DNA of 64,000 bases from Mesorhizobium mediterraneum (GCF_002284565.1 NZ_NPKI01000032.1:186390-250389); one strand, 5' to 3'. Positions 17,332-27,564 are shown, counted from the stretch's first letter. Made by a program: numbers and translations. The notes: generated by a model not told the origin, from the letters alone.

Positions 17332-17384
17332 CGGCGCCTCCTTCGTTCGCATTGAAAGGAATTGAGGCGTCGGGCTGTCCGAAA

Positions 17385-17482
17385 CGTCTAATCCCTCCGC
17401 CGGTACAAACCGGATCAGGTTCAGCGGGTTGGCATGGTTGCCTCTCAGCTGGTCCGCGAAGATCGCGTCCAGCACCCCGTTA
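17385..17482 (-). promoter_or_regulatory. TPP riboswitch (THI element) of thiBPQ
   Basis: Read on the minus strand, GGGGTGCTGG, then CTGAGAGG, then ACCCGCTGAACCTGATCCGG and finally a GGCGGAGGGA closing strand reproduce the conserved THI-box core in order and spacing. It lies 55-150 nt upstream of the thiB start, so thiamine pyrophosphate should turn the importer off. Whether control is by termination or by sequestering the AAGGAGG cannot be settled by eye. Confidence 0.96.
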
Positions 17483-17591
17483 GAGCGTTTCGACACATAG
17501 GCCCGGCCGAAGTGCTGCGCAAGCTGAAGTTTGCAGGGTATCCGGAGCGCGGCCTTCCGTTTCGCAAGCAGGGCTGGTAAGGGCCACGCAT

Positions 17592-18236
17592 ATGAGCAAA
17601 TTCACCATCCTGCTTGGCGGCGATCTTATCCGCACGCCGCTGCTCGACCGCCAGGTCGAAGGCTCCCGTGTCATCGCCGCCGACGCCGGCATCGGCCATG
17701 CCCGGACGCTGGGCCTGACGCCGGAACTCTGGGTCGGCGACTTCGATTCGGTGCCGGCGGATTTGCCGGATGATCTCGCCGCCGTGCCTCGCCAGGTGTT
17801 TCCGGCAGAAAAGGACAAGACCGACGGCGAACTGGCTATCGCCGCTGCGCTCGAACGCGGCGCGACCCGGCTCCTGCTCGCCGGCGCGTTCGGCGGCAAG
17901 CGCACCGACCACGCCTTCCTGCACCTCGCGCTCAGCATCCGGCTGGCCGAGGCAGGCATAGAGGTGCTTTTGACCAGCGGCGCACAGGAAGGCATCCCCT
18001 TGCTTCCCGGAAAGGCCGGCTTCGACTACGCCGACGGCACGCTATTTTCGATCCTCGGCTTCTCCGACCTTTTCGGCCTGACCGTCTCCGGCGCCAAATG
18101 GCCGCTGAACCATGTCGAGGTGGCGTTCGGCTCGTCGCTGACCATTTCCAACGAGGTCAAGGGCCGGCTCGAAATCGCCCTGGGCAGCGGCCGCGCGCTG
18201 TTGCTCGCCCATCCTTTCCCCCTACCTGAAAGCTGA
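17592..18236 (+). CDS. thiN: thiamine pyrophosphokinase
   Basis: This 214-residue protein of the thiamin diphosphokinase family has the catalytic-domain signatures VIAADAGIGHA, PELWVGDFDSVP, FPAEKDKTDGELA and GGKRTDHAFLH. It has a C-terminal thiamine-binding beta domain (YPLNH-like WPLNHVEVAFG and SNE). It converts thiamine directly to TPP with ATP in the cytoplasm. It is divergent from the riboswitch-controlled thiBPQ importer, so uptake and activation genes are adjacent. The ABC-F gene follows one base after the stop. Confidence 0.93.
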   Translation: MSKFTILLGGDLIRTPLLDRQVEGSRVIAADAGIGHARTLGLTPELWVGDFDSVPADLPDDLAAVPRQVFPAEKDKTDGELAIAAALERGATRLLLAGAFGGKRTDHAFLHLALSIRLAEAGIEVLLTSGAQEGIPLLPGKAGFDYADGTLFSILGFSDLFGLTVSGAKWPLNHVEVAFGSSLTISNEVKGRLEIALGSGRALLLAHPFPLPES

Positions 18237-18237
18237 C

Positions 18238-20058
18238 ATGGCGCCGCCACTTCTCAATCTCGACGGGATACAACTGACCTTCGGTGGCACGCCGCTGCTC
18301 GACGGGGCGGAACTGACAGCGTCGGCGGGCGACAAGATCGCTTTGGTCGGCCGCAATGGTTCGGGCAAGTCGACGCTGCTCAAGATCGCCGCGGGATTGA
18401 TCGAGCCGCAGGACGGCGAGGTGTTCCGCCAGCCTTCGGCGACAGTGCGCTACCTGCCGCAAATGCCAGACATGGATGGTTTCGCCAGCGTCCGCGCCTA
18501 TGTCGAGGCAGGGCTCGGGCCCGCGGACGATCCCTACCGCGCCACCTATCTGATGGATCATCTCGGCCTGTCCGGCGAGGAACGGCCGAACGACCTGTCC
18601 GGCGGCGAGGCGCGCCGTGCTGCCCTCGCCCGTGTCATGGCGCCGGAGCCCGACATTCTCCTCCTCGATGAGCCGACCAACCATCTCGACCTGTCGGTCA
18701 TCGAGTGGCTGGAGGAGGAGCTTGCCCGCACCTCTTCGGCGCTGATTGTCATCTCGCACGACCGCCGCTTTCTCGAGCGCGTATCGCGCGCCACCGTCTG
18801 GCTCGACCGCGGCCAGACCCGCCGCCTGGACAAGGGCTTTGGCCATTTCGAGGAATGGCGCGACACGGTGCTGGAAGAAGAAGAGCGCGAGCAGCACAAG
18901 CTCGGCCGCCAGATCGTGCGCGAAGAGCATTGGCTGCGTTATGGCGTGACAGCGCGGCGCAAGCGCAACATGCGCCGGCTCGGCGAATTGCAGACCATGC
19001 GCCAGCGCTTTCGCGGTCATCGCGGCGCCGAGGGCGCGGCGACCATGGTGGCCAGCGATGCCGCCGAATCCGGCAAACTGGTCATCGAGGCCAAGAACAT
19101 CGAGAAGAGCTTTGGCGGCCTTACCGTAGTCAAGGGCTTTTCGACCCGTATCCAGCGCGGCGACCGTGTCGGCTTGGTCGGGCCGAACGGCGCCGGCAAG
19201 ACGACGCTCTTGAAGATGCTGACCGGCGAATTGAAGCCGGACTCAGGCACGGTACGGCTCGGCACCAATCTGGAGATCGCCACGCTCGACCAGAAGCGCG
19301 AGGCGGTCGATCCGGCCGAAACACTCGCGCAATATCTCACTGACGGTCGTGGCGAAAACCTCGTCATCAATGGCGAACAGCGCCACGTCGTCTCCTACAT
19401 GAAGGATTTCCTGTTCAAACCGGAACAGGCACGCACGCCGGTGCGCGAGCTTTCGGGCGGCGAGCGGGCGCGGCTGTTGCTGGCCCGCGTGCTGGCGCGG
19501 CCGGCAAACCTGCTGGTGCTCGACGAGCCGACCAACGACCTCGACATGGAGACGCTGGAACTGCTGCAGGAGCTGGTCGCCGGTTTTGCCGGCACCGTCA
19601 TCCTGGTCAGCCACGACCGCGATTTCCTCGACCGCACCGTGACCAGCCTGATCGCGCCGGACGGCGACGGCCGCTGGATCGAATATGCCGGCGGCTATTC
19701 CGACATGCTGGCGCAGCGCGGCGGCACCAAGCTGGACGACCGCAAGGCGCGGACGAAGACCGAGACCAGCGAAGCGACGGCGGCAGCCAGGACCGAAGCG
19801 ACTGCGCCGAAGGGCCCGGCAAAGAAACTGTCGTTCAAGCAGAAATTCGCGCTGGAATCGCTGCCCAAGAAGATCGAGGCGGTGACCGCCTCGATCTCAC
19901 GCCTGGAGGACAACATCGCCGACCCGGCCTATTACGAGCGCGATCCGGCCTCATTCCAGAAGACCATCGCCGCCCTCGACAAGGAGCGGGCCACGCTGGC
20001 AGCGCTCGAGGAGGAATGGCTGGAACTTGAAATGTTAAGGGAAGAAATGGAGGGGTAA
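18238..20058 (+). CDS. ABC-F family ATPase (Uup-like)
   Basis: This 606-residue soluble protein has two ABC domains and no membrane segments. Domain 1 has GRNGSGKST, LSGGEARRAALARVM and LLLDEPTNHLD; domain 2 has GPNGAGKTT, LSGGERARLLLARVL and VLDEPTNDLD. An interdomain charged linker (~225-275) and a C-terminal coiled coil (~540-606) follow the Uup pattern. ABC-F proteins act on the ribosome to resolve stalled complexes, and Uup also binds branched DNA through its C-terminus. It is very likely translated together with thiN (gap of one base). Confidence 0.88.
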   Translation: MAPPLLNLDGIQLTFGGTPLLDGAELTASAGDKIALVGRNGSGKSTLLKIAAGLIEPQDGEVFRQPSATVRYLPQMPDMDGFASVRAYVEAGLGPADDPYRATYLMDHLGLSGEERPNDLSGGEARRAALARVMAPEPDILLLDEPTNHLDLSVIEWLEEELARTSSALIVISHDRRFLERVSRATVWLDRGQTRRLDKGFGHFEEWRDTVLEEEEREQHKLGRQIVREEHWLRYGVTARRKRNMRRLGELQTMRQRFRGHRGAEGAATMVASDAAESGKLVIEAKNIEKSFGGLTVVKGFSTRIQRGDRVGLVGPNGAGKTTLLKMLTGELKPDSGTVRLGTNLEIATLDQKREAVDPAETLAQYLTDGRGENLVINGEQRHVVSYMKDFLFKPEQARTPVRELSGGERARLLLARVLARPANLLVLDEPTNDLDMETLELLQELVAGFAGTVILVSHDRDFLDRTVTSLIAPDGDGRWIEYAGGYSDMLAQRGGTKLDDRKARTKTETSEATAAARTEATAPKGPAKKLSFKQKFALESLPKKIEAVTASISRLEDNIADPAYYERDPASFQKTIAALDKERATLAALEEEWLELEMLREEMEG

Positions 20059-20183
20059 GGAGCGTTCGGCCGCGGGCCGATCGATCGACAACTATTTGTA
20101 GATTGGAGCGACGAACGCCGAAGCCCTAGCGGAGGGCTGGGCGCACGATCAGACGCCGTTTCGTCGTTGCTACGCCGGGCAAA

Positions 20184-20202
20184 TGCGCATAGATTATGCG
20201 CA
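20184..20202. promoter_or_regulatory. palindromic operator of ccdAB
   Basis: TGCGCATA (20184-20191), GAT and TATGCGCA (20195-20202) form a perfect 8-3-8 inverted repeat 16 bp before the ccdA start. TA operons of this type are autorepressed by the antitoxin or complex at such a site, which here probably overlaps the -10. Confidence 0.72.
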
Positions 20203-20218
20203 CACTGCGGAGGTCACA

Positions 20219-20461
20219 ATGCGCAAGCTAGCCTTGAACGCGGTTCGCCAGCCGGCAAACCTGTCGATCGACTCAAAACTCATGAAGGAAGCCAAGGGGC
20301 TTGACGTGAACGTCTCACGCGCCGCGGAGGCCGGCATTGCAGAGGCTGTCGCTGCCGAAAAGGCGCGACTATGGAAGCTTGAGAACCGAGCCACGATCGA
20401 GGCGTGGAACGAATACGTCGAAAAGCACGGTATTCCGCTGGAAGAACATCGGCAGTTCTGA
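20219..20461 (+). CDS. ccdA: CcdA-type antitoxin
   Basis: This 80-residue protein has an N-terminal ribbon-helix-helix segment (PANLSIDSKLMKEAKGLDVNVSRAAE) and a C-terminal toxin-binding tail (WNEYVEKHGIPLEEHRQF) typical of CcdA. It neutralises the adjacent CcdB gyrase poison and autoregulates. The ATG at 20219 follows GGAGG by seven bases; the in-frame ATG at 20183 precedes the operator and is unlikely. The stop overlaps the ccdB start (TGATG). Confidence 0.92.
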   Translation: MRKLALNAVRQPANLSIDSKLMKEAKGLDVNVSRAAEAGIAEAVAAEKARLWKLENRATIEAWNEYVEKHGIPLEEHRQF

Positions 20462-20760
20462 TGGCACGGTATGATGTCTTCGCGGGCCGGGTCGAAGGCA
20501 GCTATTTGCTGGACGTTCAATCCGACCTGCTCGACGATTTTAAAACACGGGTAGTGATCCCGCTTCTGCCGATAACAATGACGCCGCCGCCGATGCGAAA
20601 GCTCCACCCCATCCTCGAGATCAATGGACGAAAATTGATAATGGCGACCCATCTGATCGCCACGGTTCCGGCCAAGGAATTGGGTGAAAGTCGACTGAAT
20701 ATCACCAGGCACCACGACGACATCGTGGCAGCACTCGACATGCTGTTCCAAGGCTTCTGA
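20461..20760 (+). CDS. ccdB: CcdB-type gyrase-inhibiting toxin
   Basis: This 99-residue protein begins MARYDVFAGR, contains VVIPLLP and HPILEINGRKLIMATH, and ends DMLFQGF, all diagnostic of CcdB. The family binds GyrA and traps the gyrase-DNA cleavage complex. Classical CcdB ends in Trp-Gly-Ile, which is needed for toxicity; here the end is Gly-Phe, so activity cannot be assumed. It is coupled to ccdA by a one-base overlap and is probably a chromosomal stability or relic TA locus. Confidence 0.92.
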   Translation: MARYDVFAGRVEGSYLLDVQSDLLDDFKTRVVIPLLPITMTPPPMRKLHPILEINGRKLIMATHLIATVPAKELGESRLNITRHHDDIVAALDMLFQGF

Positions 20761-20795
20761 GCCAAAGGGGAGCGTTAGGCTGGTGAGCGCGGCCC

Positions 20796-22457
20796 TCAGC
20801 CCGCCGTCTTTGTCTGCCAGGCCTTCAGCGCCTCATCGAACACCTTCTCGCCGGGAATGCCCTTTTCCATGGTGAGCAGCGCCCGCCGTCCGGTCTTGTA
20901 GACGACCGGCACGTCGATCCAGTTCTGGCCCCGGAGCAGGGTCAGATTGGCGTCTTCGTCCGCCATGGTGTCGTTGAGAGCGACCAGGAAGAAGCCGTCG
21001 GCGATTTTGGCCGGGATGCCGATCAGCGGACTACCGGCATCCTGTTCGGAGCCCTTCATGGCGACGCGCAGGATATTGTCGACGCCGCCGCCGTCGAAAC
21101 CGTCGGGCGTCAGGAAAATCATTTCGATGATATGGCTGGCCGGCAGCGTTTGGTCGGTGTTGCGGCGGATGGTCATGCGCAACTGCACGTCCTTGCCCGG
21201 AATGCTCGCCTCGGCGCGGATTGCCGGCTCGGGCGGCAGATTGCCGCCGGGCGATTCCTGCACCAGCGACCAGACGATGCTGCCGGGCTCGGCTGAGCCT
21301 TGGGCGGTGCTGGTGCGCTCCTCGTAGAAGATCGCCTTCTGGCCGACCGCCAGCGCGGTTTCCGCAGGCGCGGCTGTCGGCGCGGCCGGTGTGGCACTCG
21401 GGGCCGGCGCTGCCGGGGCGGCTGCGCTGTCGGTAGGCGCCGCCGGCGCCGGCGCTGCTCCATCGGCAGGCGGCGTTGTTGCAGGGGCTGCACCTGGCGT
21501 GGCGGGCGCATTCGTGGCTGGCGCATCGCCGGCCGGCGCTGCAGGCGCAGGTGTGGCCGGAGGCGGCGTGGTCAATGCCGCGACGGATTCGCCCTCTCCG
21601 ATGCCGCTTTGTCCTGAAGCAGCGGGGCCGGGATCGACCTCACCGCCCTCGGGCGTCAGGCGCTGGGTGAACTTTGCGCCCTCGGCATCAGTGGGAGCCG
21701 CTGCGGCCGGAGGCCTTGCCGCGGCATCGGTAGCCGGCTCGGTCGGGGCAGGCTTCACCAGCGGTTCGATCGTTGCGACCTCGGTGCTGTTGAGACCCAG
21801 CATATTGCTGAACGCGTCCTTGTTCAGCCAGATGCCGTAGCCGCCGCCGGCAACGACGAGCAGAGCGACGACAGCGGCGATCAGCCCGCCATAGCTGCGC
21901 TTGCGCTCGGCAGGACGCAGACGCGGAAAGGTGTCCGCCGCCGGTTCCTCCTCGTTGGAAAAGACATCGCTTCTCAAGACGTCGCCCTTTTCGTCCGCCG
22001 CTGGAAAATCCCTGTCCGAAGGCACCGGATCGGCGCGCTCTGGAGGAGAAGCAACGGACGGCGGCTTTTGCCAGTTCGGCGCGGCTTTGGCGGCAGGCGT
22101 CGGCTGCCATGCCGGTTCGGTCTTTGCCGGCTGCCATGCTGGCTCGGCCTTTGCCGGCTGCCGGACATGGCTGGGTTGGTTCTTGTTGCGGTCGATGGAG
22201 GAGAAGATGTCTTCCAGTTCCGCCAGCGGATCGGATGCGGGCGCAGGCTTGGCATAGCCCCGCTCGACGCTGGCGATGGCGTCTTCCAGGGTGCGCTTAT
22301 GCTGGGCAACGACCGAAGGCGCCAGCGGCGGTGTGTTCTTGGCCAGCTTGTCCGCGATGGTCGAGCGAGCCTTCTCATAGACTCTCGCGCGTATCTCCGG
22401 CGTCGGATTGCCAAGGCCATCGAGCGTCTTTTTCAGAGCACCAACAAAATCTGCCAT
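20796..22457 (-). CDS. conserved hypothetical single-pass membrane protein, Pro/Ala-rich
   Basis: I do not recognise a named family for this 553-residue protein. The N-terminal ~65 residues form a helical domain (MADFVGALKKTLDGLGNP). A low-complexity stretch repeats AEPAWQPAKTEPAWQP around residue 105-120. One transmembrane helix (~195-215, GGLIAAVVALLVVAGGGYGIW) is followed by a long Ala/Pro/Thr linker (~240-370). The C-terminal ~180 residues form a folded periplasmic domain (KAIFYEERTSTAQGSAEPGSI). The topology suggests cytoplasmic N-terminus and periplasmic C-domain. It lies 74 bp downstream of purA in the same direction. Confidence 0.8.
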   Translation of the reverse strand: MADFVGALKKTLDGLGNPTPEIRARVYEKARSTIADKLAKNTPPLAPSVVAQHKRTLEDAIASVERGYAKPAPASDPLAELEDIFSSIDRNKNQPSHVRQPAKAEPAWQPAKTEPAWQPTPAAKAAPNWQKPPSVASPPERADPVPSDRDFPAADEKGDVLRSDVFSNEEEPAADTFPRLRPAERKRSYGGLIAAVVALLVVAGGGYGIWLNKDAFSNMLGLNSTEVATIEPLVKPAPTEPATDAAARPPAAAAPTDAEGAKFTQRLTPEGGEVDPGPAASGQSGIGEGESVAALTTPPPATPAPAAPAGDAPATNAPATPGAAPATTPPADGAAPAPAAPTDSAAAPAAPAPSATPAAPTAAPAETALAVGQKAIFYEERTSTAQGSAEPGSIVWSLVQESPGGNLPPEPAIRAEASIPGKDVQLRMTIRRNTDQTLPASHIIEMIFLTPDGFDGGGVDNILRVAMKGSEQDAGSPLIGIPAKIADGFFLVALNDTMADEDANLTLLRGQNWIDVPVVYKTGRRALLTMEKGIPGEKVFDEALKAWQTKTAG

Positions 22458-22531
22458 GCTTCAGTCGACCTGCATTTCGTTTCTGGGCCGGCCCCCGCAA
22501 ATCGGCCGCGATGCCCGGAACGGCTGAGAAT

Positions 22532-23830
<1,299 letters not shown>

Positions 23831-23895
23831 GTTTCTTTTCCCTTGAGGCGCCGCTCGGAGCGGCTTGAAATGGTTTCGAAACGACAGGCTTCTAT

Positions 23896-24000
23896 CGCAT
23901 CGGCCCGAAAATCGGAATCGATTTCGGCGAGCACGATGCGAACATTCAAAGCCTTGAGACGCGTACTGTGTGCGACCAAGTGGACGCACGTCGCTCTATA
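23896..24000. repeat. RIME-like repeat (CCGAAAATCGG family), copy 2
   Basis: The run CGCATCGGCCCGAAAATCGG...ATTTCGGCGAGCACGATGCG leads into ACATTCAAAGCCTTGAGACGCGT and ends GTGGACGCACGTCGCTCTAT. It matches the repeat at 49213-49312 across most of its length. It occupies the leader of purA, about 65-170 bp upstream of its start. Confidence 0.8.
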
Positions 24001-24153
24001 ACGTCAAGACCCGGCGAGCGCGACCATTCTTTACCGCCGAAGGCGCCCCCAGGCACAACAATTTTCGCCTTTGACATCATTTACTTGGACGAACCATCCC
24101 AATAGGTCGGCAAAAGACCCTTCGCCTGCCCGCCCCGGCTGGAAAATTTCGCG

Positions 24154-25044
24154 ATGCATCGAACCGCCTATCTATTCCTGCTGTTCACCACCTTGCTGTG
24201 GGGCGGCAACTCCGTGGCCGGCAAGCTGGCGGTCGACCACATTTCGCCGATGACGCTGGTCTTCCTGCGCTGGGTTCTGGCCGTTCTGATCATGCTGCCG
24301 ATCGGCTGGCGAACGCTGCGCGAGGACTGGCCGGTGGTGCGCAGGCATTGGTTGCTGCTCGGCTGGCTCGGCGCTTGCGGCTTCACCTTCTTCAATACCA
24401 TCTTCTACACGGCGCTCAACTACACCACGGCGATTAACGTCTCGATCGAGCAGGCGGCGATACCGATCGTGATCATCCTCGCCAATTTCGTGCTGTTTCG
24501 CCTGCGTGTAAACCGGGTGCAGATCGTCGGCGTCGTGCTGACGATCATCGGCGTTGGCCTGACTGCAAGTCAGGGCGATCTGCGCCAGCTTCTCAAGCTG
24601 GATCTCAATTTCGGCGATGCCATCATGCTGGGTGCGGTGCTTTGCTACAGCTTCTACTCGGTCGGGCTGCGGCTGAAGCCGGCCATACGCTGGCAGAGCC
24701 TGATGCTGGCGCTGTCGATTGCCGCACTTGCCACTTCGCTGCCTTTCTTCCTGTGGGAGGTGGCGGCCGGCATGGTCATCGTTCCCGATGCACGCGGCTG
24801 GGCGGTCGCGTTCTACACCGCGATCGGCGCCTCGGTCATCTCGCAGATCTTCTACATCAGGGGCAACGAGCTGATCGGCGCCAACCGGGCCGGCCTGTTC
24901 ATCAATCTGGTGCCGATCTTCGGCACGCTGCTCTCGGTGCTGATCGTCGGTGAGACATTCCAGCTCTATCAGGCGCTGGCCCTCGTGCTGGTGCTCGGCG
25001 GCATCAGCCTCGCCGAATACAGCGGAAGGAAGATGGCGATTTAG
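24154..25044 (+). CDS. EamA/DMT family transporter
   Basis: This 296-residue inner-membrane protein has about ten transmembrane helices and two EamA repeats (LLWGGNSVAGKLA at the start; the second repeat from about residue 150, LGAVLCYSFYSVGL). It belongs to the drug/metabolite transporter superfamily, which exports amino acids and other small metabolites. Substrate unknown. It stands alone, divergent from purA. Confidence 0.88.
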   Translation: MHRTAYLFLLFTTLLWGGNSVAGKLAVDHISPMTLVFLRWVLAVLIMLPIGWRTLREDWPVVRRHWLLLGWLGACGFTFFNTIFYTALNYTTAINVSIEQAAIPIVIILANFVLFRLRVNRVQIVGVVLTIIGVGLTASQGDLRQLLKLDLNFGDAIMLGAVLCYSFYSVGLRLKPAIRWQSLMLALSIAALATSLPFFLWEVAAGMVIVPDARGWAVAFYTAIGASVISQIFYIRGNELIGANRAGLFINLVPIFGTLLSVLIVGETFQLYQALALVLVLGGISLAEYSGRKMAI

Positions 25045-25155
25045 CCGGCAAATGTTCGGCGCCGGATGCGGATGGTGCGATCCAGAGCCTGTCGCAGCCT
25101 CATGGTGAACCAAGCCCCTACAACAGTGGCCGGACGAATATCCAAAACAACTAAT

Positions 25156-25196
25156 GTATTAAGAATCATAATAACCAGTACGGGGGTATTAAGGAT
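25156..25196. promoter_or_regulatory. direct repeat upstream of the SH3b gene
   Basis: GTATTAAGAAT (25156-25166) and GTATTAAGGAT (25186-25196) repeat with a 30-bp period in an unusually AT-rich stretch 110-150 bp before the SH3b-protein start. The three-turn spacing is consistent with two regulator sites on one face of the DNA. No regulator is adjacent. Confidence 0.35.
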
Positions 25197-25304
25197 ACGA
25201 ACATTACAATATACGGCGCCATTCCCTGGAGATTGATTTTTTCAGCTTTCGCAACTCATCTTCCCAGCGCCAGTTTAGCTGATCTCGGTGAAATGGAGAC
25301 GATC

Positions 25305-25703
25305 ATGAATTTTCGAATGCTCACGGCGCTTGTCCTTGCTTTTGTTGGCTTGGCAGCCTTTCCCATATCGGCCTCCGCAGCCACCGCCTATACAACCGGG
25401 ACCTTGAATGTGCGAAGCGGCCCTGGCCCCGGCTATGCAAGGATCGCAACATTGCCGGCCGGCCACAGGGTGACGGTGATCGATTGCCAGGGCAGCTGGT
25501 GCGCAATTCGTGCCGCCGGGATACGGGGCTGGGCCAGCGCAAACTATCTGGACCGCGTCTATGTTTCCCGACCGATCGTCGTGCGGCCGCACATTATCGT
25601 TCGCCCGCCGCATTACCGTCCGCATCGGCCGCACCGGCCGCATAAGCCGCACCGGCCCCGTCCCGGCAAATGCAAGATCGCGCCCGGCTTCGCCTGCAAA
25701 TAA
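25305..25703 (+). CDS. secreted SH3b-domain protein with His/Pro/Arg-rich tail
   Basis: The protein has 132 residues. The signal peptide is MNFRMLTALVLAFVGLAA with cleavage near ASA-AT. A bacterial SH3 domain follows (~28-80, TGTLNVRSGPGPGYARIATLP, WASANYL). The tail is built on RPH/KPH repeats (RPHRPHRPHKPHRP) and ends with two cysteines. SH3b domains commonly bind peptidoglycan peptides or other envelope ligands, and the His-rich tail could bind metal. GGAGA sits six bases before the ATG at 25305, so that start is preferred over 25293. Confidence 0.85.
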   Translation: MNFRMLTALVLAFVGLAAFPISASAATAYTTGTLNVRSGPGPGYARIATLPAGHRVTVIDCQGSWCAIRAAGIRGWASANYLDRVYVSRPIVVRPHIIVRPPHYRPHRPHRPHKPHRPRPGKCKIAPGFACK

Positions 25704-25788
25704 CGGCCGTCAAAGGATTATCCAAACGCTCTGACGTCATTGTCGAAACGCCCCGTGCGCTTTTGGAAGCACACGGGGCGCACATGAT

Positions 25789-27387
25789 TCAGGCGCCGCC
25801 CACATCGAAATGCAGCCGCTTGGCGGAGTCGATCGACTTGTGCGCCCGCACCTGTTCCAGCACGTTTTCCGGGAACGGCGCATCGAGATAGAGCAGCGCG
25901 ATGGCATCGCCGCCAGGCCGGTTGCGGCCGAGCTGGAAGTTGGCGATGTTGACGCCGTTCTCGCCGCAGACCGTGCCGAGCAGGCCGATGATGCCGGGCG
26001 CATCGGCATTGGTCGTGTAGAGCATGTGCTGGCCGACTTCGGCGTCAAGGTTGATGCCCTTGATCTGGATGAAGCGCGGTTTGCCATCCGAGAAGCAAGT
26101 GCCGGCGATCGAGCGCGTCCTATGCTCGGTCTTGACCGTGAGCTTGATATAGCCGTCGAACACGCCGGATTTGTCGCGCTTGACCTCGGCGACGATGATG
26201 CCGCGCTCCTTCACCATGATCGGCGCCGACACCATGTTGACATCGGAGACCTGCGGCCGGATCAGCCCGGCAAGGGCGGCGTTGATCAGTGCTCGCGTGT
26301 TCATCGTCGCGGTCGACCCGTCGAACAGGATCTCGACCTCTTTGATCGGATCCTCGGTGACCTGTCCGACAAAGGCGCCGAGCACTTCGGCAAGCTTGAC
26401 GAAAGGTTTCAGGCGCGGCGCTTCCTCGGCGGTGATCGACGGCATGTTGATGGCGTTGGAAACGGCGCCCTTGATCAGATAGTCGGACATCTGCTCGGCG
26501 ACATGCAGGGCGACATTCTCCTGCGCTTCGGTGGTCGACGCGCCGAGATGCGGTGTCGCGACGACATTCTCCAGGCCGAACAGTTCATTATACTCCGCCG
26601 GTTCGACCTCGAACACGTCGATGCCGGCGCCTGCCACCTTGCCGCTCTTCAGCGCCGCGACCAGGTCGGCCTCGACGACCAGCCCGCCACGCGCGCAATT
26701 GATGATGCGCACGCCGGTCTTCATTTTGGCGATCGCCGCAGCGTCGATGATGTTGCGCGTCTTGTCGGTCAGCGGCGTGTGCAGCGTGATAAAGTCGGCG
26801 CGCGCGAACAGCTCGTCGAGCTCGACCTTTTCAACGCCGAGTTCCTCGGCGCGGCTGTCCGACAGGAACGGATCGAAGGCGATGACGTGCATCTTCAGGC
26901 CGACGCCGCGCGTGGCCACGATCGAGCCGATATTGCCGCAGCCGATAATGCCCAGTGTCTTGCTGGTGATCTCGATGCCCATGAAGCGGTTCTTTTCCCA
27001 TTTGCCGGCATGGGTCGAGGCATTGGCTTCCGGTATCTGGCGAGCCAGCGCGAAGATCATGGCGACGGCATGCTCGGCGGTGGTGATCGAATTGCCGAAG
27101 GGCGTGTTCATCACGATGATGCCCTTGCGGCTTGCCGCCGGGATGTCGACATTGTCGACGCCGATGCCGGCGCGGCCGACGACCTTCAATCTGGTGGCGG
27201 CGTTGATCAGCTTCTCGGTGACTTTGGTCGCCGAACGGATGGCGAGGCCGTCATACTGGCCGATCACTTCAAGGAGCTTTTCCTTGTCCTTGCCGAGATC
27301 GGGCAGGTAGTCGACCTCGATGCCGCGATCCCTGAAGATCTGCACGGCGGTGGTGGAGAGTTTGTCTGAGACGAGAACGCGGGGCAT
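25789..27387 (-). CDS. serA: D-3-phosphoglycerate dehydrogenase
   Basis: This 532-residue SerA catalyses the NAD-dependent first step of serine synthesis. Substrate motifs include GRAGIGVDNVD, the nucleotide loop is GIIGCGNIGS, and the catalytic set includes INCARGG, the Glu of VFEVEP and the His of HLGAST. The long form also has an allosteric-substrate-binding domain (~320-450) and a C-terminal ACT domain (DAPGIIGLLGTVCGENGVNIA), which usually mediates serine feedback. It follows serC on the same strand, with a palindromic repeat in the 179-bp gap. Confidence 0.96.
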   Translation of the reverse strand: MPRVLVSDKLSTTAVQIFRDRGIEVDYLPDLGKDKEKLLEVIGQYDGLAIRSATKVTEKLINAATRLKVVGRAGIGVDNVDIPAASRKGIIVMNTPFGNSITTAEHAVAMIFALARQIPEANASTHAGKWEKNRFMGIEITSKTLGIIGCGNIGSIVATRGVGLKMHVIAFDPFLSDSRAEELGVEKVELDELFARADFITLHTPLTDKTRNIIDAAAIAKMKTGVRIINCARGGLVVEADLVAALKSGKVAGAGIDVFEVEPAEYNELFGLENVVATPHLGASTTEAQENVALHVAEQMSDYLIKGAVSNAINMPSITAEEAPRLKPFVKLAEVLGAFVGQVTEDPIKEVEILFDGSTATMNTRALINAALAGLIRPQVSDVNMVSAPIMVKERGIIVAEVKRDKSGVFDGYIKLTVKTEHRTRSIAGTCFSDGKPRFIQIKGINLDAEVGQHMLYTTNADAPGIIGLLGTVCGENGVNIANFQLGRNRPGGDAIALLYLDAPFPENVLEQVRAHKSIDSAKRLHFDVGGA

Positions 27388-27411
27388 GGGCTAGATCCTT
27401 TGCGATTGGCG

Positions 27412-27564
27412 CCCCTCCCCCTTGAGGGGAGGGTCGGCGCGAAGCGCCGGGGTGGGGTCGTTGCGGCCGGACGCGGCCGATTCTTTCTGGATGGTGGGGT
27501 CGTTGAGCTGGGTGGAGGCAACCCCACCCGGCCCTCTGGGCCACCCTCCCCTCAAGGGGGGAGG
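27412..27564. repeat. inverted palindromic repeat between serC and serA
   Basis: An arm starting CCCCTCCCCCTTGAGGGGAG (27412-27458) and its inverted counterpart ending CCCTCCCCTCAAGGGGGGAGG (27521-27564) flank about 60 bp. Each arm is itself a hairpin (CCCTC..GAGGG). It lies inside the presumed serC-serA transcript and could act as an mRNA-stabilising or partial termination structure. Confidence 0.75.

Noticed and set aside
17332..17496. N-terminal extension of ThiB
   Set aside because: The extra residues are the TPP riboswitch read as codons; the signal peptide and AAGGAGG place the start at 17331.
25810..27369. 519-residue open frame on the + strand opposite serA
   Set aside because: Antisense shadow of a highly conserved enzyme gene; the translation is rich in Asp/Arg/Gly and has no domain.
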